This document shows, one piece after another, positions 24,479-33,487 of a stretch of 64,000 nt of DNA. The notes under the pieces were generated by a model that was not told the origin of the DNA, searched no databases, and was given only the letters and a program-made list of their open reading frames with translations. Made by a program: the position numbers and the translations under genes. Numbering within the stretch: position 1 is the first letter of the stretch; every line of letters begins with the position of its first letter. Origin of the DNA: Caulobacter endophyticus (GTDB lineage Bacteria > Pseudomonadota > Alphaproteobacteria > Caulobacterales > Caulobacteraceae); assembly GCF_029543245.1 (NCBI RefSeq), contig NZ_JARQWV010000003.1:1-64000 (forward strand), given 5' to 3'.

Positions 24479-25068
24479 AGCCGCTCCACATATTTGGCCA
24501 GTACATCGACCTCGACATTGATCGGGGCGCCGATGGCGGCGTGCTGCAGGTTGGTGTGGGTCCAGGTGTGGGGGATGATCGTGATCCCGACCGGGAAGCG
24601 TCCCTCGGAGTCGGCCGGGCCGACGTGGTTGAGGGTCAGGCTGATCCCGTCGAGGGCGATCGAGCCCTTCTCGACGCAGAAGGCGCGCAAGGCGCCCGGC
24701 AGGCTGAGCGTCAGCCGACGCGAACCGCCGTCGTCGATCACCTCGGCAAGGCGTGCGACGCCGTCGACATGGCCCTGGACGAGGTGACCCGACAGACGGG
24801 TCAACAGGGTCACGGCGCGTTCGAGGTTGAGCACCGTTCCGACGCCGGCCGCGCCCAGACTGGTGCGGGCCAGGGTCTCGGGACTGACGAAGAAGTCGGC
24901 CCCGCCGCTGGGGTCGTGGCGCACGACGGTCAGGCAGACGCCGTTGACGGCGACGCTTTCACCCAGAGCCAGGTCGGCAAAGCCGGTGGCGAGCGACAGG
25001 CGCAGGGCGCCGTCCTCGGGGGCGACGGCGACGACCTCGCCCAGGGTTTCGATGATGCCGGAGAACAT
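24445..25068 (-). CDS. ribE: riboflavin synthase alpha subunit
   Basis: This 207-residue protein starts with the hallmark MFSGIIETLGEV and consists of two lumazine-binding repeats of about 95 residues (ESVAVNGVCLTV in the first, GSIALDGISLTL in the second). It dismutates two dimethylribityllumazine molecules into riboflavin and the pyrimidine precursor. It lies 9 bases after ribD and overlaps ribBA, so the genes form a tight operon. The gene is called ribE or ribC depending on species. Confidence 0.94.
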   Translation of the reverse strand: MFSGIIETLGEVVAVAPEDGALRLSLATGFADLALGESVAVNGVCLTVVRHDPSGGADFFVSPETLARTSLGAAGVGTVLNLERAVTLLTRLSGHLVQGHVDGVARLAEVIDDGGSRRLTLSLPGALRAFCVEKGSIALDGISLTLNHVGPADSEGRFPVGITIIPHTWTHTNLQHAAIGAPINVEVDVLAKYVERLCHAYLTPSNA

Positions 25069-25077
25069 GGGGCTCCT

Positions 25078-26040
25078 TCAGGCGGCCGGGACGCGCGAGA
25101 AGATCTCGACGGTGTCGGGATCGCCGGCGCGGGCGGCCTTGGTGATGACGACGCGCTCGTCCCAGAGGTCGGCGGCGAGGAAGGCGGTCGACAGGGTCGG
25201 GCCGGCCTCGACCAGCGCCTCCAGCGCGCCGCCATCGGCCAGGTCGGCCAGCAGCGCGGGGATGTCGGCGTGAACGGAAGGGTCGAGCCCCCGCTCGCGG
25301 GCGGCGGCGAGATAGGCCTGCGGCGTGCGGCCCCGGCGGTCGAGGATGGCCAGGCGGCGGGGCGCGCGACGCGGATCGGGCACGTGGCGGACGGTCAGCA
25401 GCGGGGCGTCGGCCAGCACCGTGCCCGAGCCGGTGATCACCGCGTCGGCGCGGCGGCGCAGGGCGTGGGCCAGGTCGAGCGACGCCTCCGAGGTGAAGGT
25501 CTTGGAGCCCGGCGGCGGGATCATAGAGCCGTCGGCAGTGAAGGCCTGCTTGAGGGTCAGCCAGGGACGGCCGTGGACGGCGCGCATGGCGAAGGGCGCG
25601 ATCAGGCGGGCGCTCTCGGACGCCAGGGGTCCGGCGACGAAGGCGACGTCGAGGCCGGCGGCGGACAGGCGCGCGGCCCCGCCGCCGGCGACGGCCGGGT
25701 TGGGGTCGCGGGCGCCGATCCAGACGGCGCGGGCGGGGCTGGCCAGGATCGCCTCGCTGCACGGACCGGTGCGGCCGTGGTGGTTGCAGGGCTCGAGCGT
25801 GACCACGAGCGTGTGGACCTCGTCCCAGCGGTCGCGGCAGGCGGCGAGCGCCGCGGCCTCGGCGTGCGGCAGGCCCGCCCCCTGGTGGGCCTCGACCGCC
25901 AGCACCCGCCCGTCGGCGGCCAGCACGGCGCAGCCCACCGGCGGATTGGGCGCGGTGGCGCCGGCCCATGCGGCGGCGGCGTCGAGGGTCAGGCGAAAGG
26001 CCCGGGCGATGGCCGGCGATGGAGGCGAAAGAGCCGTCAT
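25078..26040 (-). CDS. ribD: bifunctional diaminohydroxyphosphoribosylaminopyrimidine deaminase/reductase
   Basis: This 320-residue enzyme has an N-terminal CMP/dCMP-deaminase-type domain with the zinc motif HAEAAAL and LEPCNHHGRTGPC. The C-terminal reductase domain of about 200 residues begins near RPWLTLKQAFTADG. Together they catalyse the second and third steps of riboflavin synthesis. It is the first gene of the rib operon. Only 63 bases separate it from the divergent GntR start. That is too short for an FMN riboswitch, and I saw none. Confidence 0.94.
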   Translation of the reverse strand: MTALSPPSPAIARAFRLTLDAAAAWAGATAPNPPVGCAVLAADGRVLAVEAHQGAGLPHAEAAALAACRDRWDEVHTLVVTLEPCNHHGRTGPCSEAILASPARAVWIGARDPNPAVAGGGAARLSAAGLDVAFVAGPLASESARLIAPFAMRAVHGRPWLTLKQAFTADGSMIPPPGSKTFTSEASLDLAHALRRRADAVITGSGTVLADAPLLTVRHVPDPRRAPRRLAILDRRGRTPQAYLAAARERGLDPSVHADIPALLADLADGGALEALVEAGPTLSTAFLAADLWDERVVITKAARAGDPDTVEIFSRVPAA

Positions 26041-26103
26041 GCCAGTGAGTTAGGCCGCGATCCTCACCCTCGCCAAGCGTTGGTCGCTTTTCGAAACTCT
26101 TAC

Positions 26104-26859
26104 ATGTTACAGCCCATGGGAAATGACGGCGGCGCGTTTTGCGCCTACGAGCGTGAGCATGCGCGCGCAGCCCCCGAGCCGGCCATGAAGGGCCCCCTGA
26201 ACAGCGTCGAGCCCCATGGCGACTGGGCGCCGGGACTGCAGAAGGCGCGCCTCTACGAACTGATCCTGCAGGACATCATCCTGGGCGAACTGCCGCCGAT
26301 GCAGGTGCTGGAGGAAAAGGCCCTGGCCGCCCGCTATGCCGGCGGGGTGGCGGGAGTGCGTGAGGCGCTCGGCCGGCTGGCCATCGAGGGCCTGGTCGTA
26401 CGCCGGCCGCGCGTGGGCACCATCGTCGCGCCGATGGACGTCGCCGAGATCGAGCACGCCTTCGAGGTGCGGCGGATGCTGGAGGGGCGCACCGCCGCCC
26501 TTGCCGCCCGCAACCGCCGGCCGGCGGATCTTGTGGCGATCACCGCCGCTTTCGAGGGGGCGGAAACGGCGATCGAGGCCGGCGACTTCCGGGCGATGCT
26601 GGCCATGGACCACGCCTTTCACCGCGCCGTGGCCTTCGCCGCCCAGAACCCCACCCTCGCCCGCTTCGTCATCGCCCTGCAGAACGTCGCGACACGGTTC
26701 TGGATCTGGCAGATGGAGAAGCAGACGCCGGAGGAGCAGATGGCCGACGTGGTGCTGCACAGGGCGCTGGCCCAGGCCATAGTCGATCGCGATCCGGAGA
26801 CCGCCGAGGCCATCTGCGCTCGCCTGATCGGCGAGCCGCCCAGCGCCCAACGCGCCTGA
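26104..26859 (+). CDS. GntR-family (FadR/FCD subfamily) transcriptional regulator
   Basis: This 251-residue protein has a GntR winged helix (LYELILQDIILGELPP, then GGVAGVREALGRLAIEGLVVRRPRVGTIV) and an all-helical FCD effector domain. The FCD domain keeps the metal-binding pattern, with His in DHAFHRAV and VLHRALAQA. I took the first ATG, which has no clear ribosome-binding site; the ATG at 26185 is an alternative that trims 27 residues. It is divergent from ribD and upstream of a ZnuD-like receptor. Its target is not evident from sequence. Confidence 0.85.
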   Translation: MLQPMGNDGGAFCAYEREHARAAPEPAMKGPLNSVEPHGDWAPGLQKARLYELILQDIILGELPPMQVLEEKALAARYAGGVAGVREALGRLAIEGLVVRRPRVGTIVAPMDVAEIEHAFEVRRMLEGRTAALAARNRRPADLVAITAAFEGAETAIEAGDFRAMLAMDHAFHRAVAFAAQNPTLARFVIALQNVATRFWIWQMEKQTPEEQMADVVLHRALAQAIVDRDPETAEAICARLIGEPPSAQRA

Positions 26860-26908
26860 CATCACCCAGCTTGGGCGAAAAATGGGCCGACTTCGGGTTG
26901 CACATCGT

Positions 26909-26922
26909 TACGTTATAACATA
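26909..26922. promoter_or_regulatory. Zur-box-like palindrome
   Basis: TACGTTATAACATA is a 14-base palindrome with one mismatched pair. It matches the core of proteobacterial Zur operators (TGTTATAACA type). It lies 39 bases upstream of the ZnuD-like receptor start, with TTGACC just after it. This fits zinc repression of that gene. Confidence 0.55.
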
Positions 26923-26960
26923 GTTGACCTGCGATCGTTTTCAGATGGGGTCAGCGTTCC

Positions 26961-29009
26961 ATGCAACTTCGAAGCATCCTTCTCGCCGCCGGCAGCCTTA
27001 CCGCCCTCGCCGCTCCGACCTGGGCGCTGGCGGCGCAATCGGGACCGGGCGGGACCGATATCGAAGGCGTGGTGGTGACCGCCGACCCGCTGGGCCGGTC
27101 GGGCAAGGACGTCATCTCCAGCGTCGCGGTGCTGACCGGCGAGGAGTTCGTGCAGCGCCGCCAGGCGACCCTGGGCGAGACGCTGAACGGCCTGCCCGGC
27201 GTCAATTCCGACACCTTCGGCGGCGGCGCCAGCCGGCCGGTGATCCGCGGCCAGACCGCCCCGCGCGTCAAGGTGCTGAGCGAGGGCGCGGCCCTGATGG
27301 ACGCCTCGGAAGTGTCGCCCGACCACGCCGTCTCCGGCGAACCGCTGCTGCTGGAGGGCGTGGAGATCCTGCGCGGCCCCAGCGCCCTGCTCTACGGCGG
27401 CGGCGCGATCGGCGGCGCGGTCAACCTGATCGACCGCAAGATCCCGACGCAGGTTCCGCCGCTGGGCGGCGACGGCGTCGCCGAGGTACGCTTCGGCTCG
27501 GGCGACAACGAGCGAGCCGGCGTGGTCGGCCTGACGGCCGGCGTCGGCCAGTTCGCCGTGCGCATCGAGGCGGCCGAACGCAAGACCGATGACTACGAGG
27601 TTCCCGATTTCGAGAGCTCGACCGTCCCCGGTTCGTTCAACCGCACCTCGACGGCGACGCTGGGCCTCTCCTGGATCGGCTCGCGCGGCTATCTCGGCGC
27701 GGCCTATACCCAGCAGAACAGCAAGTACGGCCTGCCCGGCCACACCCACGAATACGAGTCCTGCCATCCGCACGGCACGAGCCTGCATTGCGGCGGCCAT
27801 GACGACCACGATCACGGCGACGAGGAAGACCATGATCACGAGCACGAGGACCACGGCGTTCCGATCGTCGACCTGCTGAGCAAGCGGCTCGACGTGCGCG
27901 GCGAGATCAACGACCCGTTCGCCGGTGTCGAGCGCATCAGGCTGCGGGCCGGCTATACCGACTATCGCCACCACGAGAAGGAAGAGGGCGTCATCGCCAC
28001 CACCTTCGGCAACGAGGGCTACGACGCGCGGGTCGAGGTGCAGCATGCGCCGATCGGCGGGGTGCGCGGCGTGGTCGGCATGCAGGTGGGCAAGAGCGAC
28101 TTCTCGGCCATCGGCGAGGAAGCCTTCATCCCGCAAAGCCGCACCAAGACCACGGCGCTGTTCGTGGTCGAGGAATACGTGGCCGGCGACTGGCGCTTCG
28201 AAGGCGCCCTGCGCCAGGAGTGGCAGGAGGCCAGCGCCGAAGGTCGCGTGGACACCGACCACAAGCCGTTCTCGGCCTCGGCGGCGGCGAGCTGGACCTT
28301 CACGCCCGGCTATGTGGCTTCGCTGTCGGTGGCCCGCTCGCAGCGCGCCCCCAGCGCCCAGGAGCTCTATGCCCGCGGCGTGCACCTGGCGACCAACACC
28401 TACGAGATCGGCTCGGCCGGCCTCGATGTTGAGACCGCCGCCTCGGTGGAGCTGGGTCTGCGCAAGACGCAAGGCGCCACCACCTTCTCGGCCAGCGCCT
28501 ACCGCTACGCCTATGACGGCTACATCTATGCCGACACCCTGGACCGCTACGAAGACTTCCGCCTGGTTCGCTACAGCCAGGACGACGCCACCTTCACCGG
28601 CCTCGAGGGCCAGGTGACCCAGAAGCTGAAGCCCTGGCTGTCGGTGACGGCCTTCGGCGACTATGTGCGGGCCAAGCTGAAGGACGGCGGTGGAAACCTG
28701 CCGCGCGTTCCGGCCGGGCGCCTCGGCGCGCGCAGCGACCTGAAGAGCGGCGCCTGGAGCGGCAATGTCGAGTACGTGCGGGTCTTCGACCAGGACCGCA
28801 TCGCGACCTTCGAAAACGAGACCCCGGGCTACAACATGGTCAACGCCACCGTCGCCTACGACCTGCCGATGGGCCCGGTGATCGGCCAGGTGTTCCTGCG
28901 CGGCGCCAACCTTCTGGACGAGCGCGCGCTGAACCACGCCTCGTTCGTCAGCACCTCGGCCCCGCTGCGCGGGCGCAACGTGGTGCTGGGTCTGCGGGCG
29001 CTGTTCTAG
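26961..29009 (+). CDS. ZnuD-like zinc TonB-dependent receptor
   Basis: This 682-residue outer-membrane receptor has a signal peptide to about residue 25, a TonB-box-like GVVVTADPLG, a plug with SPDHAVSGEPLLLEGVEILRGPSALLYGGGA and a barrel ending RALF. The DHAV and RGPSALLYG plug context and size match ZnuD-type receptors. An extracellular loop near residues 260-300 is packed with His, Asp and Glu (HGDEEDHDHEHEDHG) and includes two cysteines. That is the metal-capturing loop expected for zinc. A Zur-like box sits upstream. Confidence 0.88.
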   Translation: MQLRSILLAAGSLTALAAPTWALAAQSGPGGTDIEGVVVTADPLGRSGKDVISSVAVLTGEEFVQRRQATLGETLNGLPGVNSDTFGGGASRPVIRGQTAPRVKVLSEGAALMDASEVSPDHAVSGEPLLLEGVEILRGPSALLYGGGAIGGAVNLIDRKIPTQVPPLGGDGVAEVRFGSGDNERAGVVGLTAGVGQFAVRIEAAERKTDDYEVPDFESSTVPGSFNRTSTATLGLSWIGSRGYLGAAYTQQNSKYGLPGHTHEYESCHPHGTSLHCGGHDDHDHGDEEDHDHEHEDHGVPIVDLLSKRLDVRGEINDPFAGVERIRLRAGYTDYRHHEKEEGVIATTFGNEGYDARVEVQHAPIGGVRGVVGMQVGKSDFSAIGEEAFIPQSRTKTTALFVVEEYVAGDWRFEGALRQEWQEASAEGRVDTDHKPFSASAAASWTFTPGYVASLSVARSQRAPSAQELYARGVHLATNTYEIGSAGLDVETAASVELGLRKTQGATTFSASAYRYAYDGYIYADTLDRYEDFRLVRYSQDDATFTGLEGQVTQKLKPWLSVTAFGDYVRAKLKDGGGNLPRVPAGRLGARSDLKSGAWSGNVEYVRVFDQDRIATFENETPGYNMVNATVAYDLPMGPVIGQVFLRGANLLDERALNHASFVSTSAPLRGRNVVLGLRALF

Positions 29010-29129
29010 GACGGCGCCGGCTCGGAGACGCCGCGGCCCCCTCCCCGGCGTCTCCAGAGGCTCGTCATCCTGGCCCTCGCCCGGGATGACGAGCCAGAGG
29101 CCAAGTCAGATCGATATTGACCTTCTAGT

Positions 29130-29161
29130 CCGTCCTTCCCCGCGAAGGCGGGGAAGGACGG
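29130..29161. terminator. perfect 14-bp hairpin between convergent genes (repeat family)
   Basis: CCGTCCTTCCCCGC, loop GAAG, GCGGGGAAGGACGG is a perfect 14-bp stem. It lies between the convergent TBDR (stop 29009) and hexosaminidase (stop 29198) genes. It belongs to the same CCCCGCGAAGGCGG repeat family as at 9221 and 56479. It lacks a T-tract, so it may work as a transcript-end-stabilising repeat rather than a true intrinsic terminator. Confidence 0.5.
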
Positions 29162-29197
29162 TGAAGAGTTGAAGGGGCGGTGGATTACCGCCCCAAC

Positions 29198-31498
29198 CTA
29201 GTCAGCTTTCGCCACCGCCCCCGGCGTGATCCGCACGCTGTGCACGGCCCACATCGGCTCGATGGCCTTGCTGGCGAAGGTGAAACAGATGTCGCCCTTG
29301 CCGCGCGGCGGGGCGTCGACGACGATCTCGGTCAGGGCCGAGTTCTTGGCCGCCTCCGTCAGCGGCACGGTGGCCAGGCGCGGGCCCTTGCAGCCGAAGC
29401 GCACCTCCAGCTCGCCCTCGGGCCGCGAGGGCGGACGCACCGGCAGCGGCTCCAGCTTGTTGCCGAGCTGGAAGTTGTAGGGCAGCTGGCCGACGGTGAC
29501 GGTCAGCTTGGCGCCCGCCGAGAGGTCGGCGTCCTTCCAGATCCAGCACGGGTTGAGGATGTCGAGCAGGAAGGTGGCGCGCTCGCCCTTCTCGTTGGCC
29601 CCATCGTCCTCGAGATTGAGGATCAGGCCCTCGGTGCAGCGGGTCAGCTGGTGCGAGCGGCGCGTCAGGGCCGTGTCGGCGGTGACGTTCCAGGCGCGCA
29701 CGCGGCCCAGCGGATGCTTGCCCTGGAAGTTGCGGGCCTTCAGCTGCGATCCGGCCGACAGCTTCAGCGGCGCGGCATAGCGCGGCGAGGCCGCCGTCGG
29801 CTCCGAACCGTCGGTGGTGTAGCGCACCTCGCCGACCTGCAGGCCGGTGTCGAGGCTGGCGCCGATCTCGGATCCCTTGGGCCAATCGAACGAAGCCTGC
29901 GGCTCGAACGGCACGGTGTCGTAGGCCAGGCCCAGGTCGGACAGGCGGCCGAGCGTCGCCGGCAGGCGGTCCTCGAAGCCCGCCCAGCCCTGCTTGTCGC
30001 GCGGGGTCCAGGCGTTCTCGGCCAGGGCCGCCAGACGCGGGAACAGCATGGTCACGGCCCGCTCGTCGGTGCGGATGTGCTCGCTGAACATCGTGGCCTG
30101 CATGCCCAGCACGTGCTTGTGCTGCTCGGGCGTCAGCTCCGACGGCTCGGCGTCGAAGGCGTAGACGCTTTTCAGTGTCGAGAGCTTGCCGCGGCCGGGC
30201 GGCTCGTCGGGCGAGGTGCTCTGGCGATGGTCGAAATAGAGCACCGGTCCCGGCGCCAGCACGGTGTCGTGACCCTGCTTGGCGGCGGCGACCGCGCCCT
30301 CCAGCCCGCGCCAGGACATGACCGTGGCGTTGGGCGCGAGACCGCCTTCGAGGATCTCGTCCCAGCCGACCAGGCGACGGCCCTTGGCGTTGAGGTGCTT
30401 TTCGATGCGCTGGATGAAGTAGCTCTGCAGGGCGTGCTCGTCGGCCAGGCCCAGTTCCTTCATGCGGGCCTGGATCTTGGGACTGGCCTCCCACTGGGCC
30501 TTCAGCGCCTCGTCGCCGCCGACGTGGATGTATTCCGACGGGAAGATAGCCATCACCTCGTCGAGCACGTCCTCCAGGAAGGCGAAGGTGGCGTCGTCGA
30601 CGTTGAAGATGTCGGGATAGACGCCCCAGTCGGCCATCACACGGTCGGACGCCGGGCGCGTGCCCAGTTGCGGATAGCTGGAGATCGCCGCCTGGGCGTG
30701 GCCGGGCATCTCGATCTCGGGCACGACGACGATGCTGCGGGCGGCCGCGTAGGCGACGATCTCGCGCGCCTGGTCCTGCGTGTAGAAGCCGCCGTAGCGG
30801 ACCTCTTCGCCCGAGGCCTTGTAGCCCGCCGCCCCGGCCGGACGCCGCCAGGCGCCGTGGTCGGTGAGGTTGGGGTACTTCTTGATCTCCAGGCGCCAGC
30901 CCTGGTCGTCCGTCAGATGCCAGTGCAGCGTGTTGAGCTTCAGGCTGGCCATGCCGTCGATGATCCGCTTGATCGTCGGCAGGCTCTGGTAGTGGCGCGT
31001 GCTGTCGAGCATCAGGCCGCGCCAGGAAAAGCGCGGCGCGTCCTCGATGCTGACGGCCTGGACGCGGACCGGCGCGCCGGCCTTCTCCTGACCGGCCAGC
31101 TGCCACAGCGACACGGCGCCATAGAACAGGCCGGCCTTGTCCTTGGCGCGGATCTGCGCCCGCTGGGACGAGACGTCCAGCGCGTAGGCCTCGCCCGCCG
31201 GACCGCCGCGCGACAGCACCACGCCGCCCGAACCGGTCGGCGCGCCCTCCTTGATCGCCAGGCGCACGCCGCGCGTGGCGGCCAGGGTGTCGACCAGCCA
31301 CTGGGCCGCGCCCCGGGCCTCGGCGTCGCCCGCCGCGATCCACACGGCGTCGCCGCCGCGCAGGGCCAGCGAACCCTTGGCCGGCGCGATCTTGGCCGGG
31401 GCCGGCGTGACGGCGAAGGCCTGCGCGGCCAAGGCCGGCGCGGGCAGCACGGCGGCGAGCGCGACGGCGGCCGCGATGGGTCGGAGGGCGAAAGGCAT
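29198..31498 (-). CDS. beta-N-acetylhexosaminidase, GH20
   Basis: This 766-residue secreted enzyme has a signal peptide (MPFALRPIAAAVALAAVL, ending ALAAQA). It has an N-terminal GH20b-like domain, the GH20 catalytic barrel (FSWRGLMLDSTRHYQSL, LNTLHWHLTDDQGWRLEIKK) and the catalytic Asp-Glu pair in HVGGDEALK near residue 327. A chitobiase-type C-terminal module (VRYTTDGSEPTAASPRY) and a further tail of about 170 residues follow. It releases terminal GlcNAc or GalNAc from chitin oligomers, glycans or muropeptides. It has a GGGAG-type ribosome-binding site and lies downstream of the DUF1349 and permease genes. Confidence 0.93.
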   Translation of the reverse strand: MPFALRPIAAAVALAAVLPAPALAAQAFAVTPAPAKIAPAKGSLALRGGDAVWIAAGDAEARGAAQWLVDTLAATRGVRLAIKEGAPTGSGGVVLSRGGPAGEAYALDVSSQRAQIRAKDKAGLFYGAVSLWQLAGQEKAGAPVRVQAVSIEDAPRFSWRGLMLDSTRHYQSLPTIKRIIDGMASLKLNTLHWHLTDDQGWRLEIKKYPNLTDHGAWRRPAGAAGYKASGEEVRYGGFYTQDQAREIVAYAAARSIVVVPEIEMPGHAQAAISSYPQLGTRPASDRVMADWGVYPDIFNVDDATFAFLEDVLDEVMAIFPSEYIHVGGDEALKAQWEASPKIQARMKELGLADEHALQSYFIQRIEKHLNAKGRRLVGWDEILEGGLAPNATVMSWRGLEGAVAAAKQGHDTVLAPGPVLYFDHRQSTSPDEPPGRGKLSTLKSVYAFDAEPSELTPEQHKHVLGMQATMFSEHIRTDERAVTMLFPRLAALAENAWTPRDKQGWAGFEDRLPATLGRLSDLGLAYDTVPFEPQASFDWPKGSEIGASLDTGLQVGEVRYTTDGSEPTAASPRYAAPLKLSAGSQLKARNFQGKHPLGRVRAWNVTADTALTRRSHQLTRCTEGLILNLEDDGANEKGERATFLLDILNPCWIWKDADLSAGAKLTVTVGQLPYNFQLGNKLEPLPVRPPSRPEGELEVRFGCKGPRLATVPLTEAAKNSALTEIVVDAPPRGKGDICFTFASKAIEPMWAVHSVRITPGAVAKAD

Positions 31499-31521
31499 GG
31501 TCAGCTCCCAGCGGCCTCTTT

Positions 31522-32148
31522 TCAGAGGCTCTTGATCGTTATGTTTGAAATCCGGGCCGCAAAGCCCTTGCCGGCCGGCGAAGCGGCCATGACGCCGAGG
31601 TCAACGGTTTCCGGCATCGGCAGATGGCCGAGGCGGGTGTCGACGAAGGCGCCCTCGCCTACCGCATGGGCGCAGAACAGGGTCTGGCCCGAGCGGCGCA
31701 GCTTGACCCGCACGGCCGGCGTGGTGGGGATCACCAGCGACGAGCCGTCCGACCAGTCACGGGTGAAGACGGTGGCCGAGTGCAGTTCTCCACCCAGTCG
31801 CTCGACGCCGGTCTTCATCCAGAGGTCAGGCGCAAGACGGAGCATCAGGCCGGTCTGGTCGGCGTCGGCGGCGTAGTCGCCGGCCAGGACGGCGGTCATC
31901 TCGAAGTCGCCGGACTGGCGGCGGAACCAGAAGTGGCCGTTGTCGATCAGCGGCCCGCCGGCCGTGCGCCGCCAGAAGTCGGTTCCGGGGCCGGCCTCGC
32001 AGGCCAGGGCCCCGTCCTTCCACGCCCAGGTCTGCGGCGTGTTCAGCCACGACCAGCCGTCGGCGGCTCGGGCCAGGGTGGGCGCGACGGCGGCGGCGGT
32101 CGCGCTCGCGAGAAAGGCTCGGCGGTCGAGGGCGCGATCAGACGACAA
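31522..32148 (-). CDS. DUF1349 (LamG-like) secreted protein
   Basis: This 208-residue protein has a twin-arginine signal (DRRAFLASATAAAVAPTLARA) and a concanavalin-like DUF1349 domain (FWRRTAGGPLIDNGHFWFR, LMLRLAPDLWMKTGVE). The family is related to a yeast protein annotated as a regulator of enolase, but its function in bacteria is unknown. The fold suggests carbohydrate binding. Its start overlaps the GntP-type permease stop by 11 bases and it precedes the hexosaminidase by 23 bases. A role in glycan handling in the periplasm is inferred. Confidence 0.8.
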   Translation of the reverse strand: MSSDRALDRRAFLASATAAAVAPTLARAADGWSWLNTPQTWAWKDGALACEAGPGTDFWRRTAGGPLIDNGHFWFRRQSGDFEMTAVLAGDYAADADQTGLMLRLAPDLWMKTGVERLGGELHSATVFTRDWSDGSSLVIPTTPAVRVKLRRSGQTLFCAHAVGEGAFVDTRLGHLPMPETVDLGVMAASPAGKGFAARISNITIKSL

Positions 32149-33469
32149 GGCTGAGCCCCAGCACGCAGATCAGGCCGACGATGCCGACCAGGCTCTCCAT
32201 CACCGTCCAGGACAGCAGGGTCTCCTTCAGGGACAGGCCGAAGTACTCCTTGAACAGCCAGAAGCCCGGGTCGTTGACGTGCGAGAACATCAGGCTGCCG
32301 GCGCCGATGGCCAGGACCATCAGGTTGGGATCGACGCCGCTGGTGGCCATCACGGGCTGGATCAGGCCGGCGGCAGTGAGGCCCGCGATGGTGGCCGAGC
32401 CGAGGGCGACGCGGATGACCACGGCGATCAGCCAGCCCAGGACCAGCGGATGCAGCGGCAGCGAACCGAGCCAGCCGCCCAGGGTGGCGCTGACGCCGCT
32501 ATCGACGAACACCTGCTTCAGGGCCCCCGCCCCTGCCAGGATCAGCAGGATCGAGGCCACATCCTTCAGGGCGTCGCCGTAGCGCTGCATCTGCACCGAC
32601 AAGCCGATCCCCCGCAGCACGCCCAGGCTGAAGGTGGCGTAGATCAGGCACAGGGTCAGGACGACGGCGGGGTTGCCGAGGAAGCCGATCAGGTCGTGGG
32701 TCGGCGACGGGCTCTTGAAGGCCACCAGCAGCGCCGTGGTGGCGGCGATCATCACCACCGGCAGCAGAGCGGTCGAGAAGCTGTTGATCGGCCCCGGTGC
32801 CTTGGCCTCCTGGGCCTCTTCGGCGGCGAAGGGCGAGTCCGCGGGCGGTCCGCCCAGCGGCAGCAGGTTCACGCGCTTGAGTACCAGCGTGAGCAGCGGG
32901 CCGCCGACCATCAGGGCGACGAGGCTGACGATCAGGCCATAGCCGAGGGTGAGACCCGTGCTGGCCCCGAACAGTGTGACCAGGGCCGCCGGCGACGGGT
33001 GCGGCGGCAGGTAGCCGTGGGCCACCGACAGGCCCGACAGCAGCGGCAGGCCGACATAGACCGGCGGCAGGTTGGCCCGCTTGGCGATCGAGAAGATCAG
33101 CGGGATCATGACCACGAAGCCGACGCTGTAGAACAGCGGGATGCCGACGATCAGCCCGGTCATGGCCATGGCCAGCAGGATGAAGCGCAGGCCCACGGCG
33201 CCGATCAGGGCGCGGGCGATGCTCTGGGCGGCGCCGCTGTCGGCGATGGCGCGGCCGAACATGGCCCCCAGGCAGATGATGGCGACAAGGCCGCCCAGCA
33301 TGTCGCCGACGCCCTTCTCAAGCGACTTGGGAATCTGGGCCAGCGGCATGCCGAACAGCACCGCGCCGCCCAGGGCCACGACCAGGAAGGCCAGGAACGG
33401 CGGGACCTTGCCCCAGGCGATCAGCACGACCAGCAGCGCGATCAGCGCGACAACGGCGAGCACTATCAT
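32138..33469 (-). CDS. GntP-family permease
   Basis: This 443-residue inner-membrane symporter has about 12 membrane segments. It carries GntP-family stretches such as YSVGFVVMIPLIFSIAKRANLP, LPPHPSPAALVTLFGAS and LGSATIAGLTAAGLIQPV. GntP members carry gluconate, related sugar acids, or D-serine (DsdX). The neighbouring D-amino-acid enzymes make a D-amino acid or N-acyl-D-amino acid at least as likely as gluconate here. An AGGGTGG ribosome-binding site precedes the ATG. It is followed by DUF1349 and GH20 genes in one operon. Confidence 0.9.
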   Translation of the reverse strand: MIVLAVVALIALLVVLIAWGKVPPFLAFLVVALGGAVLFGMPLAQIPKSLEKGVGDMLGGLVAIICLGAMFGRAIADSGAAQSIARALIGAVGLRFILLAMAMTGLIVGIPLFYSVGFVVMIPLIFSIAKRANLPPVYVGLPLLSGLSVAHGYLPPHPSPAALVTLFGASTGLTLGYGLIVSLVALMVGGPLLTLVLKRVNLLPLGGPPADSPFAAEEAQEAKAPGPINSFSTALLPVVMIAATTALLVAFKSPSPTHDLIGFLGNPAVVLTLCLIYATFSLGVLRGIGLSVQMQRYGDALKDVASILLILAGAGALKQVFVDSGVSATLGGWLGSLPLHPLVLGWLIAVVIRVALGSATIAGLTAAGLIQPVMATSGVDPNLMVLAIGAGSLMFSHVNDPGFWLFKEYFGLSLKETLLSWTVMESLVGIVGLICVLGLSLVV

Positions 33470-33487
33470 GATCGGACCACCCTAAGC

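Noticed and set aside
26041..26103. FMN riboswitch upstream of ribD.
   Set aside because: The gap is 63 bases, less than half the length of an FMN aptamer, and no conserved aptamer segments are visible.
27769..27856. Short tandem repeats in the zinc-receptor gene as a phase-variable tract.
   Set aside because: The CACGA/CATGAC pattern simply encodes the His/Asp-rich loop; no exact tandem unit whose slippage would shift the frame is present.
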